Positions 26,211 to 34,860 of a stretch of 64,000 nt of DNA are shown here, one piece after another. The translations under genes were made by a program, and so were the position numbers. The notes below the pieces were generated by a model. That model ran no database searches, was not told where the DNA came from, and was given only the letters and a program-made list of their open reading frames with translations. Each line of letters starts with the position of its first letter. The first letter of the stretch is position 1. The stretch comes from Streptomyces sp. NBRC 110035 (lineage in GTDB: Bacteria; Actinomycetota; Actinomycetes; Streptomycetales; Streptomycetaceae). The DNA lies in NCBI RefSeq assembly GCF_000829695.1, contig NZ_BBNN01000039.1, forward strand, positions 1-64,000, written 5' to 3'.

Positions 26211-26957
26211 GTGAACCTGTCAGACAGCCAGACAGGTGACTCGGTGCCGCGGCGCGTCAGCGCGATGGAAGCGGTGCTCGGTCATCTGCGGAGTGCCATT
26301 GAGCGCGGTGACTACGCCGTGGGGGACAGACTGCCCTCCGAGGCGGAGCTCTGCCGCCGCCTGGAAGTCAGCCGGCCCGTACTGCGGGAGGCTCTGCGAG
26401 CCCTGCAGACGATGGGGTTGACCGTCTCCCGGACGGGCAAGGGCACGTTCGTCGTCTCGAACGGGCCGGTCGAGGACCCCACCTTCGGCGACTACGCGGC
26501 CAGCGACCTGCTGGAGGTCCGGCGGCACGTCGAGATCCCCGTCGCGGGCTACGCCGCCGAGCGCCGCACGCCCGAAGACCTCGACCACCTGACCCACCTC
26601 CTCGACCGGATGGAACGGGAGACCGACACCACCGCGTGGGTGGCCATGGACACGCTCTTCCACCTCGCCGTCGCGCAGTCCGCCCAGAACCCGGTCTTCC
26701 GCCGGGTGATCGAGGAGATCCGGGACGCGCTGGCCCGGCAGTCGGCGTTCCTCAACGAACTCGGCGGCCGCCGCGAGCAGTCCAACCGTGAGCACCGCGC
26801 CATCGTCGAGGCGCTCGTCGACGGCAGCGAGCGCGACGCGACCGAGGCCATGGCCCACCACCTCGACCGCGTCGAGACGACCCTCACCGCGATCGTCCGC
26901 CCCGGACGCACCGACGGCGCGGACACCCCCACGGAAGGCGGAGGACCCCAGGCGTGA
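26211..26957 (+). CDS. FadR/GntR-family transcriptional regulator
   Basis: A 248-aa regulator. The N-terminal winged helix of the GntR family is clear: LGHLRSAIERGDYAVGDRLP, SEAELCRRLEVSRPVLREAL and GKGTFV (about 22-85). The C-terminal FCD effector domain (about 100-235) has LLEVRRHVEIPVAGYAAER, DTLFHLAVAQSAQNPVF and NREHRAIVEALVDG; the Asp and His residues in these stretches commonly form the ligand or metal site. It overlaps the asparaginase gene by four bases and should control the Asn/Asp/Gln degradation genes. The first codons contain a palindromic element, so it probably regulates itself. Confidence 0.9.
   Translation: MNLSDSQTGDSVPRRVSAMEAVLGHLRSAIERGDYAVGDRLPSEAELCRRLEVSRPVLREALRALQTMGLTVSRTGKGTFVVSNGPVEDPTFGDYAASDLLEVRRHVEIPVAGYAAERRTPEDLDHLTHLLDRMERETDTTAWVAMDTLFHLAVAQSAQNPVFRRVIEEIRDALARQSAFLNELGGRREQSNREHRAIVEALVDGSERDATEAMAHHLDRVETTLTAIVRPGRTDGADTPTEGGGPQA
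26215..26237 (+). promoter_or_regulatory. Candidate operator at the GntR start codon
   Basis: ACCTGTC (26215-26221) and GACAGGT (26231-26237) form a perfect inverted repeat with nine bases between. A nested palindrome CTGTC-A-GACAG lies at 26217-26227. The site begins four bases after the predicted transcription start, so binding there would block initiation. Confidence 0.5.
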
Positions 26958-28099
26958 GCGAGCATTCCCTCGAAGAGCAGATACGCCGTACCGGTCCTGA
27001 CGCACGCCGGCGGGGAGCGGGTCGCACGGAAGTCCGAGGTGGAGGTACGAGCATCAACACACATACCGCGTACAACAGTTCACTCGCCGAGGCACCCTCC
27101 GTCCGAGAACCGCAGCACGCGCCCGTCGCCCATCTCGTACGCGGCGACGTCATCGAGGGGGTCCACTACGGCTCGGTCGTCGTGCTCGCCGCGGACGGGA
27201 GTGTGGAGCTGCAGATCGGTGACATGGAGGCGGCCTTCCACCCGCGCTCGGCACTCAAGCCCGTGCAGGCCGTGGCACTGCTGCGGGCCGGGCTGCCTCT
27301 CGACGGAGACCTGCTCGCGCTGACCGCCGCCAGCCACTCCGGCGAGGAACGGCATCTCTCCGGCACCCGGCGGATCCTGGAGCTCGCCGGGCTCGCCGAG
27401 GACGATCTGCGCAACGTCACGGACCTGCCGTTCGACCCGGTGGTCCGCGAGGACTGGATCCGTGCGGGCCGGCTGCCGTCGAGGCTCGCGCAGAACTGCT
27501 CGGGCAAACACGCCGCGATGCTCTACACAGCACGGCTCAACGGCTGGTCGCTCGACGACTACCTCGACCCCGCGCACCCTCTCCAGCAGGCGATCGCGGA
27601 GATCGTCGAGGACCTGACCGGTCAGAGCATCGCCCAGGTCACGGTCGACGGCTGCGGCGCTCCTCTCTTCTCCGTCTCGCTGCACGGGCTCGCGCGCGCC
27701 GCCGCCCGCATCACCACGGCCCCGCCCGGCACCCCCGAAGCCCGAGTGGCCGACGCGATGCGCGAGCACGCCGAAATGGTGTCGGGCTCCGGCCGCGATG
27801 TCGCCGCGCTGATGCGGGCCGTGCCGGGACTCCTCGCCAAGGACGGCTTCGAAGGGGTCCAGGTCGCGGCGCTCCCGGACGGCCGGGCCGTCGCCGTGAA
27901 GATCGCGGACGGCGCGGACCGGGCGCGCGTACCGGTGACCGCGGCGGCTCTCGCACGCTGCGGCGTCGACCCGGCCGCACTCGCCGAGTTCGCCGGTGCG
28001 CCGCTGCTCGGGGGCGGTGCGGTGGTCGGAAGCATCCGCCCGGCGCGGGCGCTCGAGCCTCTGACGACGCCCTCGTCGCCCGGTGGAACGCACGCCTGA
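26954..28099 (+). CDS. L-asparaginase (asparaginase_II family)
   Basis: Hydrolyses L-asparagine to aspartate and ammonia. The conserved core is of the Asparaginase_II family (PF06089), not the E. coli AnsA/B type: VVVLAADGSVELQIGDMEAA, FHPRSALKPVQAVALLRAG, LTAASHSGEERHLSG, NCSGKHAAMLYTAR and VDGCGAPLFSVSL. The GTG at 26954 overlaps the GntR stop, giving 381 aa. The first 50 residues are unlike a folded domain, and a strong GGTGGAGGT site at 27038-27046 lies just before an ATC codon at 27053, so translation may start there instead. The next gene turns aspartate into fumarate. Confidence 0.85.
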   Translation: MSEHSLEEQIRRTGPDARRRGAGRTEVRGGGTSINTHTAYNSSLAEAPSVREPQHAPVAHLVRGDVIEGVHYGSVVVLAADGSVELQIGDMEAAFHPRSALKPVQAVALLRAGLPLDGDLLALTAASHSGEERHLSGTRRILELAGLAEDDLRNVTDLPFDPVVREDWIRAGRLPSRLAQNCSGKHAAMLYTARLNGWSLDDYLDPAHPLQQAIAEIVEDLTGQSIAQVTVDGCGAPLFSVSLHGLARAAARITTAPPGTPEARVADAMREHAEMVSGSGRDVAALMRAVPGLLAKDGFEGVQVAALPDGRAVAVKIADGADRARVPVTAAALARCGVDPAALAEFAGAPLLGGGAVVGSIRPARALEPLTTPSSPGGTHA

Positions 28100-28157
28100 T
28101 TCACCACCGCCCGCCCTCCCCCGGCTCACCCGCTCCAGAAGGAAGACCCGCACCGAC

Positions 28158-29555
28158 ATGACCGTCCGCAGTGAGCACGACCTCCTCGGCCACCGTGACG
28201 TCCCCGCCGAGGCGTACTGGGGTGTCCACTCCCTGCGTGCCAAGGAGAACTTCCCCGTCACGGGAACGCCGATCTCCACCTACCCGCACCTGATCGACGC
28301 GCTCGCCGCCGTCAAGGAAGCCGCCGCCCGCGCCAACGAGGAACTCGGCCTGCTGGATCCTCGCAAGGCGGCAGCCGTAGTCGAGGCCTGCCGCGAAATC
28401 CGTGCAGGGAAGCTGCACGACCAGTTCGTCGTGGACGTCATCCAGGGCGGGGCCGGCACCTCGACGAACATGAACGCCAACGAGGTCGTCGCGAACCGGG
28501 CGCTGGAGCTGCTCGGCCACCCGAAGGGCGCGTACGAGTTCCTGCACCCGAACGAGGACGTCAACCTCGGCCAGTCGACCAACGACGTCTGCCCGACCGC
28601 CGTCAAGGTCGCCACGGTCTTCGCGGTACGCGGCCTGCTCGAGGCGATGTCCGTGTTGCAGGACGCCTTCGCGGCCAAGGCGCTGGAGTTCCGCGACGTG
28701 CTGAAGATGGGGCGTACGCAGCTGCAGGACGCCGTGCCGATGACGCTCGGGCAGGGGTTCTCGGCGTACGCGGTGATGCTGGACGAGGACCGCAGCCGGC
28801 TCGCCGAGGCCGTCGAGCTGATCCACCAGATCAACCTGGGCGCGACGGCGATCGGCACCGGGCTCAACGCACCCGCCGGATACGCCGAGGCCGCGCGCCG
28901 CCACCTCGCGGACATCACGGGCCTCCCGCTGGTCACAGCCGCCAACCTCGTCGAAGCCACCCAGGACTGCGGGGCTTTCGTCCAGGTGTCCGGCGTGCTG
29001 AAGCGCATCGCGGTGAAGCTCTCCAAGAGCTGCAACGACCTGCGTCTCCTGTCCTCCGGGCCGCGCGCGGGCCTGAACGAGATCAATCTGCCACCGGTGC
29101 AGGCCGGTTCGAGCATCATGCCGGGCAAGGTGAACCCGGTGATACCCGAGGTCGTCAACCAGGTCGCCTTCGAGGTGATCGGCAACGACGTCACGATCAC
29201 CATGGCGGCCGAGGCCGGCCAGCTCCAGCTGAACGCCTTCGAACCGATCATCCTGCACTCCCTCTCCGAGAGCATCACGCACCTGCGCGCCGCCTGCCTG
29301 ACGCTCGCCGAGCGGTGCGTCGCCGGGATCACGGCCAACACGGACGTGCTGCGCACGGCCGTCGAGAACGCCATCGGCCTCGTCACCGCGCTCACCCCCC
29401 ACATCGGCTACTCGGCGGCCACCGACATCGCCAAGGAAGCCCTCGCCACGGGGCGCGGCGTCGCCGAACTCGTCCTGGAAAAGGGCTTGCTGCCGGCCGA
29501 CACGCTGGCCGCGTTGCTCCGTCCGGAGGTTTTGGCGGGGTCCCGGACCGGCTGA
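28158..29555 (+). CDS. aspA: Aspartate ammonia-lyase (aspartase)
   Basis: Converts L-aspartate to fumarate and ammonia. The 465-aa protein belongs to the aspartase/fumarase superfamily: RSEHDLLGHRDVPAEAYWGV at the start, GGAGTSTNMNANEVVANRAL, HPNEDVNLGQSTNDVCPTAV, and the signature loop GSSIMPGKVNPVIPE near residue 320, whose Ser is the catalytic base. The SSIMPGKVNPV loop with the N-terminal GVHSLRAKENFPVTG favours aspartase over fumarase, as does the asparaginase gene next door. The ATG at 28158 lies 58 bp after the asparaginase stop, so they are probably co-transcribed. Confidence 0.93.
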   Translation: MTVRSEHDLLGHRDVPAEAYWGVHSLRAKENFPVTGTPISTYPHLIDALAAVKEAAARANEELGLLDPRKAAAVVEACREIRAGKLHDQFVVDVIQGGAGTSTNMNANEVVANRALELLGHPKGAYEFLHPNEDVNLGQSTNDVCPTAVKVATVFAVRGLLEAMSVLQDAFAAKALEFRDVLKMGRTQLQDAVPMTLGQGFSAYAVMLDEDRSRLAEAVELIHQINLGATAIGTGLNAPAGYAEAARRHLADITGLPLVTAANLVEATQDCGAFVQVSGVLKRIAVKLSKSCNDLRLLSSGPRAGLNEINLPPVQAGSSIMPGKVNPVIPEVVNQVAFEVIGNDVTITMAAEAGQLQLNAFEPIILHSLSESITHLRAACLTLAERCVAGITANTDVLRTAVENAIGLVTALTPHIGYSAATDIAKEALATGRGVAELVLEKGLLPADTLAALLRPEVLAGSRTG

Positions 29556-29576
29556 GCACGGGCGGGTGCGGGCCGG

Positions 29577-29610
29577 TGGGGGCTTGTCGCGCGGTTCCCT
29601 CCGCGCCCCT
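29577..29610. repeat. Common Streptomyces intergenic repeat motif
   Basis: The strip GGGGGCTTGTCGCGCGGTTC followed by CCTCCGCGCCCCT matches, from memory, a short element scattered between genes in many Streptomyces genomes. It contains a GCGCGG/CCGCGC hairpin (29590-29607) and may work as a weak terminator after aspA. Confidence 0.5.
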
Positions 29611-29732
29611 CGAAAGCCCGGGGCCGGTTCGTACGCTGCGGCCGGCCACGAACCACCCGCACCCGCCCACCCGGCTCGGCTCGGCTCCACCCCATGGCGC
29701 ACCCCGGAGGGCCCGACGGCACAATGGCGATC

Positions 29733-30656
29733 ATGACCTCGTCCCACACCTTTCAGCCCCTTCTGCACCGTATCGCCGCCGAGATCGAGAGCAGGCCCGA
29801 ACGCGGTCGGCCCGCCGACTACATCCCGGCGCTCGCGGCATGCGACCCGCACCGGTTCGGCATGGCCGTCGCGGAGCTGGACGGCACGGTGTACGGAGTC
29901 GGGGACTGGCGGCAGCCGTTCTCCACGCAGTCCATCTCCAAGGTCTTCACCCTCGCCCTCGACCTGGCCCGCGAGGGCGACACGCTGTGGGCGCACGTAG
30001 GCCGTGAGCCCTCCGGCAACCCCTTCAACTCGCTGGTGCAGCTGGAGTACGAGAACGGCATCCCGCGCAATCCGTTCATCAACGCCGGCGCACTCGTCGT
30101 CACCGACCGCCTCCACACCCAGACCGGCGACGCGGCGGGCACCCTCCTGGAGTTCCTGCGCGCGGAGAGCGACAACGCGGAGCTCGCCATCAACAAAGGT
30201 GTCGCCGCCTCCGAGTCCGCCCATGGCGACCGCAACGCCGCGCTCGGCCACTTCATGGCCTCGTACGGGAACATCGGGAACCCGGTTCCGGTCCTCCTCG
30301 ACCAGTACTTCCGCCAGTGCTCCATCGAGGCATCCTGTGCCGACCTCGCCCTGGCCACCGGTTTCCTCGCCCGGCACGGCATCCGCGCCGACGGCACCCG
30401 TCTGCTGACCCGGAGTCAGGCCAAACAGGTCAACGCGATCATGCTCACCTGCGGAACGTACGACGCCGCGGGCGACTTCGCCTACCGTGTGGGCCTGCCC
30501 GGCAAGAGCGGTGTCGGCGGCGGCATCATCGCCGTCGTCCCCGGCCGCTGCACGCTCTGTGTGTGGGGGCCCGGTCTGGACGAGCGGGGCAACTCGGTGG
30601 CGGGAGTGGCGGCCCTGGACCGCTTCACGACGCTCACGGGACTGTCGGTGTTCTAG
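29733..30656 (+). CDS. glsA: Glutaminase
   Basis: Hydrolyses L-glutamine to glutamate and ammonia; a serine-dependent enzyme with a beta-lactamase-like fold. Family signatures: RPADYIPALAACDPHRFGMA, the nucleophile motif FSTQSISKVFTLAL (SxxK, near residue 60), GREPSGNPFNSLVQLEYENG, PRNPFINAGALVV, and GLPGKSGVGGGIIAVVPGR near the end. Starting at the ATG at 29733 gives 307 aa, the usual length; an ATG nine bases upstream adds only three residues. It lies 177 bp after aspA and ends in a strong terminator, which closes the amino-acid degradation block. Confidence 0.93.
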   Translation: MTSSHTFQPLLHRIAAEIESRPERGRPADYIPALAACDPHRFGMAVAELDGTVYGVGDWRQPFSTQSISKVFTLALDLAREGDTLWAHVGREPSGNPFNSLVQLEYENGIPRNPFINAGALVVTDRLHTQTGDAAGTLLEFLRAESDNAELAINKGVAASESAHGDRNAALGHFMASYGNIGNPVPVLLDQYFRQCSIEASCADLALATGFLARHGIRADGTRLLTRSQAKQVNAIMLTCGTYDAAGDFAYRVGLPGKSGVGGGIIAVVPGRCTLCVWGPGLDERGNSVAGVAALDRFTTLTGLSVF

Positions 30657-30657
30657 C

Positions 30658-30699
30658 GCCGTCCCACTGGACCGTACGGACCCGGTCCAGTGGGACGGC
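30658..30699 (+). terminator. Terminator after glutaminase
   Basis: Perfect 16-bp arms GCCGTCCCACTGGACC (30658-30673) and GGTCCAGTGGGACGGC (30684-30699) flank a 10-base loop, starting two bases after the stop codon. It has no U-run, which is usual for Streptomyces. Confidence 0.85.
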
Positions 30700-31188
30700 A
30701 GGCATGCCGTGGCTGCCGCTCAGAGACGAGTGTGCGCTTTCCGCCACTCCGCGCTGAGACGCCGCCCAGGTGTCGGCCGAGGGTGCTCCGTCGATCTGCG
30801 TCGCTGTCATGTGCTCGGGCTCGCGGGTTCGGCCGTTCCCGCGGTGGGAGGCGAGACGGCCGGTGCCCTGCCCGTGCGGGAGCTGCCGAGCCCGGTCTCC
30901 GGCCGCGCGGCGCTCGGACTGGTCGGCGTGCGCTTCGGGGCGGTGCCGCAGCTCCGACGCGGCAGAGAGGCCGGCTCAGGTGAACAGCGCGGATCCATGC
31001 ACACGGTTGAGGCCAGAACAGCCTTCGGAAGGCATTCCCCGCTCCGCCGAAGAGGGGGCATCCCCTGGCTCGGCCCGGAGTTCGCGGCTCACCGTTTCAG
31101 GTCTTGTGACTCAGCGTTGCGACGGGCCGGCCTGCGTTCGGGGCGGCCATGCGGGCAGCGGGGGACCAGGAAGCCGACCGATGGGGAT
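30700..31188. other. Region without recognised gene
   Basis: Nearly 500 bp with open frames but no recognisable sequence, ribosome-binding site or structure. Confidence 0.5.
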
Positions 31189-31998
31189 TCAGGGGGGCGG
31201 AGCGCCCATCGGCTGCTCCGGGGTCCGCTCGGCGGCCTGCCTCTTCAGTTCGGCCCGGAGGCCGTCCGGGGTGAGCGCCAGCAGTTCGCCGATCGACCGG
31301 TTCCATGCGTCAGCCGCCTGTTCCACCGCGGACCGGAAGCCTCGCCGCACCGGGCGCCCGGCCACCATCAGGGCGACAGCGGCGACCGGCCGCAACAGCC
31401 ACCGGCCACGCACGGTGAGCGCGACGTCCACCTGCCACCGGCCGCCGTCCGCCCGCCGCGGGCGCAGACACAGACGGGCCTTGCCCAGCCGGTGCTTCAG
31501 CCGTGCCGTCGCCGGGGCACGCACCGCCGGCGGGGCCCCGGGCGCGAGGCCGGTCGCCGCCCACCATGCGACCAGGTCGAGCCGTGCCTTTCCCGACCCC
31601 CGGCGCAGTGCCCCCGATCCTTCGGGGCCCCGCACCCGTCCTTCGACCTCCAGCAGTCGTGGTCGGTCGGGAGTGCGCAGTCGCAGAGTCATCCGTACCG
31701 TCGCATCGTCCGAGACCAGTAGCTGTTCCACGGCGATCGCGCTGCGGCGCTGCCACTCACGTACGAGCAAAGCCACCTGATCCGTGGCCCCGGCCTCCGA
31801 GAGCTCGTACCGCGCGCCGGGCCGCAGATGCCGTCCCTCGACCAGTCGCACGTCCTCGACCGGCTGCCCGTCCTCCAGGAGGATCTCCTCTCCCTGGGCC
31901 CGGGTGGATTCGGCCAAATCGAAGATCAGCCCGGTGAGTTCCTGGAGTCGGTCGGGTTCCAGGGCGAGGACGGACACGGAGTGCCGGAGAACGGTCAT
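31189..31998 (-). CDS. Hypothetical protein
   Basis: A 269-aa protein starting MTVLRHSVSVLALEPDRLQE. I do not recognise it. The first half is mixed alpha/beta with acidic stretches (LTGLIFDLAESTRAQGEEIL). The middle is rich in Arg and Pro, and a helical C-terminal part includes VALMVAGRPVRRGFRSAVEQ and WNRSIGELLALTPDGL. There is one weakly hydrophobic segment near 205-220, not enough for a clear membrane span. Codon use is typical of the neighbours and the frame is uninterrupted. It stands alone between the glutaminase terminator and a decayed transposase. Confidence 0.6.
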   Translation of the reverse strand: MTVLRHSVSVLALEPDRLQELTGLIFDLAESTRAQGEEILLEDGQPVEDVRLVEGRHLRPGARYELSEAGATDQVALLVREWQRRSAIAVEQLLVSDDATVRMTLRLRTPDRPRLLEVEGRVRGPEGSGALRRGSGKARLDLVAWWAATGLAPGAPPAVRAPATARLKHRLGKARLCLRPRRADGGRWQVDVALTVRGRWLLRPVAAVALMVAGRPVRRGFRSAVEQAADAWNRSIGELLALTPDGLRAELKRQAAERTPEQPMGAPPP

Positions 31999-32269
31999 GC
32001 GGCCCTCCCCCCGGGGACCGGACGAACCGGCCGTGCTGTTGGAGGCCGCCTTTGCAATGCGCTCACTGTCCCCGTCCCTCCGTCGGTCCCACCTACGCTG
32101 TCAGGGGTACGCGCAGCCCTGGCGTGCATCTGCGTTCAGCACAGCAGGTCGGAATGCTACAAGCAGGGGCGCCGCTTGGCGGAGCCCCTGCGGGAGCCGG
32201 CCGGTACCTTGGCCGGCCAGATCTCGGCCGGCCCACGGAAGTACTCGGTCGCAGGTCTGTGGCCAGCAG

Positions 32270-33113
32270 GTGTGTCCGATGTCGGCGTCGAGGAGGTGGA
32301 GTGGGACGCCGCGGGTGGTTCGGACGGTGGGCGGGTCGGTGGCGTTGCCGGTCCGCAGGGTGAGTTCGGCGAGGTGGTAGACGATCATGCGCCCGGTGGG
32401 GCGGACGCGGTGGTTGTCGGGGGAGTGGCCGTTCATGGTCTGCCCGGGGTCGAGCTCCCGTCCGACCTGCCGCTCGGTCAGGCAGAAGAACGGTGGGCCG
32501 GGCAGGTGACCTGGATCAGGTCATGTCCGGCGTCCACCTGGTGGGCGGGGGCGGACGTCAGCAGTGCGTACCAGCCGTCGACAGCGGCTTCGGCCCTCGG
32601 CACGCCCGGGTGGAAGTGCCAGGCCAGGGCCGGGGCGCCGGCCTCGTTATCGGTGACGGTCCAGCGCAGACAAGAGGTGGCACGGCGCTTGGCGGCGATG
32701 ACACCGATCCGGGCGACGGTCTTCTCCCCGGTCTTGCAGTGGCGTCCGCCGACCGCGGTGGTGAACTTGTCCGGGTCCTCCGCGGCCTTGTCCAGGCGTT
32801 TGTCCCGGGCGGCTTACCGGGCGGCGGCGTTCGCGGTGGGGCGGACCGGGACCCGTCGCACGGTGAACGCCGGATCGCTCTTGCGGGGCCCGGTCAGGGT
32901 GTGGGGGTCCGCCAGCACGCGGTAGGTCTCGCGCCGCTCGGTGGGCTTGCCCGCGTCCCGGTCCGGCGGCCAGTCCGCGACGACGGTGGCCTGCGCGAGA
33001 TCGAGAGCGGCACAGACCTCGTCCTCGAGCTGCGCGGCCGGGGCCGGGGCGATGAACCGGCCCCGGAGCCACCGGAATCCGCAAGGGCCGAAGCACCCGA
33101 TACGCAGCGACAT
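32270..33113 (-). pseudogene. IS1634-type transposase remnant
   Basis: Several minus-strand pieces of one transposase are still readable. From about 33113 to 32817 one frame includes PAAQLEDEVCAALDLAQ and VVADWPPDRDAGKPTERRET. After an in-frame TAA (32814-32816) the same frame continues through RDKRLDKAAEDPDKFTTAVG, WTVTDNEAGAPALAWHFHPG and AEAAVDGWYALLTSAPA to a TGA. After a frame change comes ERQVGRELDPGQTMNGHSPD, then NHRVRPTGRMIVYHLAELTL, the conserved IS1634/IS4-like C-terminus, ending near LHLLDADIG. At least one stop and one shift, with missing N-terminal and catalytic segments, make it inactive. Confidence 0.7.
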
Positions 33114-33128
33114 CTCAAGGAGCGCCCG

Positions 33129-33308
33129 ATGAGCACCTCACGCCTCAGTGGCTGGCTGACCACCCGCCGGCCCTTCGTATGCCGGGGATTCCTGCTCCTC
33201 GTGTTCTTCGGGCCGGGCGCCCTGTCCCTGCCGGGGCTCGTGGGCCGCGGGGAAACCGACGTCCGGCCCGCTGCTCGCCCGGAGCCCGGGCAGCGGGTGG
33301 GCGATTGA
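33129..33308 (+). CDS. Small membrane-anchored or secreted peptide, unknown
   Basis: A 59-aa frame with a strong AAGGAG site seven bases before its ATG. It begins MSTSRLSGWLTTRRPFVCR, has one hydrophobic stretch (GFLLLVFFGPGALSLPGLV, residues 20-38) and a short polar end. It could be a one-helix membrane peptide or a leader-like peptide. The good ribosome-binding site is the main support; no family is recognised. Confidence 0.4.
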   Translation: MSTSRLSGWLTTRRPFVCRGFLLLVFFGPGALSLPGLVGRGETDVRPAARPEPGQRVGD

Positions 33309-33407
33309 GCGGCGCCGGGACGAGGACGTCCGGCATGTCGTGTCCGTTCGGTCCGGACGGGACGTGGTGCCACAGGTCCCTCGCGGTCAGGCTGCCACCG
33401 GCCGCGC

Positions 33408-34100
33408 TCAGCGCGCCGGTGGTCTTGGGGACCCTTGGCGCTGGTCGCCGCTGTGCCGGCGGAGCCGGTCGGTGTGGCGGGCGACGTCGTCGACGCGCGC
33501 CGCGAGGTCGGGGTGGGCGGACACCAGGTGCGGGTGCGTCACCGTCAGGGGGCCGACGAGGGCGCCGGCGTCGTTCTCGGCGAGGGCTGCGGTGAGTTCG
33601 GCGAGAGGGGTGCGGGCGGTGGCGGGAAGATCGGTGAGCGCGGTGATCCGACCGGCGAGCTGGCGCAGGTCCGCGGCGTTGGCGCGGGCCCACACGGTGA
33701 CGGTGCGGTCGGCGGCACGGCGGTCGCGGGTGGCCCGCACCCGCTGTTCGCTCGTGGACCCCGGGGTTCCGGGGCGTACGCGCAGGTAGCGGCGTTCGGC
33801 GGCCTGGCGGCTGGAGACACCCAGGGGATGGGCCAGGTCGGCCCAGCTGGCACCGGCCTCCCGGGCCTCTTCGATCAGGCCCGGTTCCCACCCTGCGAGC
33901 TGATCGCGGACTTCACGGAGCAGCAGGAGAGCGGCGAGTGCCTGTTCCGAGCCGGTCCGGTCGGGCTCGGGGCGCACCTCGTCCTGCGACGTCCGGGCGG
34001 TGTGCAGGGCTTCGTGGATCGTGTTCAGGGCGGCGGCGGCGAGGAAGGACGTGGGGCTGAGACCGCGGGCGCGCGGGGTGGGCCGATCATCGCTGATCAT
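33408..34100 (-). CDS. rheA: RheA-type repressor of hsp18 (heat-sensing regulator)
   Basis: A 230-aa protein divergent from an Hsp20 gene. In Streptomyces albus, RheA (about the same length, same position) represses hsp18, binds TGTCATC-N5-GATGACA and senses temperature by itself; the exact sequence of that operator lies between the genes here. The protein has EAREAGASWADLAHPLGVSS followed by RQAAERRYLR near residues 80-110, a sigma-like helix-turn-helix, and an Arg-rich C-terminal half with helical repeats. I start at the ATG at 34100 because GGAG lies five bases upstream of it; the longer frame would overlap its own operator. Confidence 0.8.
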   Translation of the reverse strand: MISDDRPTPRARGLSPTSFLAAAALNTIHEALHTARTSQDEVRPEPDRTGSEQALAALLLLREVRDQLAGWEPGLIEEAREAGASWADLAHPLGVSSRQAAERRYLRVRPGTPGSTSEQRVRATRDRRAADRTVTVWARANAADLRQLAGRITALTDLPATARTPLAELTAALAENDAGALVGPLTVTHPHLVSAHPDLAARVDDVARHTDRLRRHSGDQRQGSPRPPAR

Positions 34101-34150
34101 GGAATCTCCAGCAGAGGCAGACAGTGTCGTCATCTCGGTGACACTCAACT

Positions 34151-34169
34151 TGTCATCACTTGGATGACA
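34151..34169 (+). promoter_or_regulatory. RheA operator in the rheA-hsp18 divergent promoter
   Basis: TGTCATC (34151-34157) - ACTTG - GATGACA (34163-34169) is a perfect 7-bp inverted repeat, identical to the RheA operator as I recall it from Streptomyces albus. It can also be read as CTTGTCA-N9-TGACATG (34149-34171). It covers the region where both promoters must lie (TTGTCA at 34150 is a possible -35 for hsp18). A weaker half-palindrome GTCA-N6-TGAC is just to the left near 34132-34145. Confidence 0.8.
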
Positions 34170-34239
34170 TGTTACAACGAAGGCAGGTGAACCGCATGGG
34201 CAGCAAAGTGCCCGGCCTGAACACTGGAGGTGTTTCACC

Positions 34240-34671
34240 ATGTTGATGCGCACCGACCCCTTCCGTGAGCTCGACCGGCTCACCCAGCAGCTCCTGAACA
34301 CGACCGGTACCTGGTCACGGCCGTCGGCGATGCCCATGGACGCCTACCGTGAAGGCGAGGAGTACGTGATCGCCCTCGACCTGCCCGGCGTCTCCCCGGA
34401 CGCGATCGAGATCGACGTCGAACGGAACATGCTGACCGTCAAGGCCGAGCGGCGGCCCGTCACCAAGGCGGACGACGTCCAGATGGAGCTCTCCGAGCGG
34501 CCCCTGGGTGTCTTCTCCCGCCAGGTCGTGCTGGCCGACACCCTGGACACCGAGCAGATCAAGGCGGACTACGAAGCGGGTGTACTGACCCTGCGTATCC
34601 CGATCGCCGAACGCGCCAAGCCACGCAGGATCGCCATCGGCGGCTCCGCCCACAAGGAGATCAGCGGCTGA
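34240..34671 (+). CDS. hsp18: Small heat-shock protein, Hsp20/alpha-crystallin family
   Basis: A 143-aa holdase chaperone that keeps unfolding proteins soluble. It starts MLMRTDPFRELDRLTQQLLN, the amphipathic N-terminal arm of actinobacterial Hsp18. The alpha-crystallin domain spans about 32-125: MDAYREGEEYVIALDLPGVS, IEIDVERNMLTVKAERRP and ADYEAGVLTLRIPIAE, the last being the conserved GVLTLxxP strand. The terminal KPRRIAIG carries the I-x-I-type tail that joins subunits. The divergent rheA gene and the operator between them show heat-controlled repression. Confidence 0.94.
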   Translation: MLMRTDPFRELDRLTQQLLNTTGTWSRPSAMPMDAYREGEEYVIALDLPGVSPDAIEIDVERNMLTVKAERRPVTKADDVQMELSERPLGVFSRQVVLADTLDTEQIKADYEAGVLTLRIPIAERAKPRRIAIGGSAHKEISG

Positions 34672-34860
34672 GCCCCCTCCCGGCCGCGCGGAGCACGGGG
34701 GTGACGGCCGCTCCGCGGCCGCCCCTCGCTCCGCGCCGGCGCGTAGGGCAGAAGGCAGCGACACCCCCTCCCCCGACCGGGCGGCATCGGCGGCCGGCGA
34801 AAGGACCCCGACCGCCGCCTCCCCCGCCACCTCTCACGAGAAAGGCAACCGCGTCACCGA

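Noticed and set aside
28101..30377. A 758-aa minus-strand frame across aspA and glsA
   Set aside because: Antisense shadow covering two well-identified enzymes and the spacer between them.
32493..33308. A 271-aa plus-strand frame opposite the IS1634 relic
   Set aside because: The minus strand has recognisable transposase sequence there; only the last 59 codons, with their own ribosome-binding site, are kept as a tentative small gene.
34672..34860. GC-rich inverted repeat after hsp18 (GGCCGCGCGGAGC with GCTCCGCGGCC)
   Set aside because: The arms differ by two bases and lie far apart; such partial pairing is common in this base composition.
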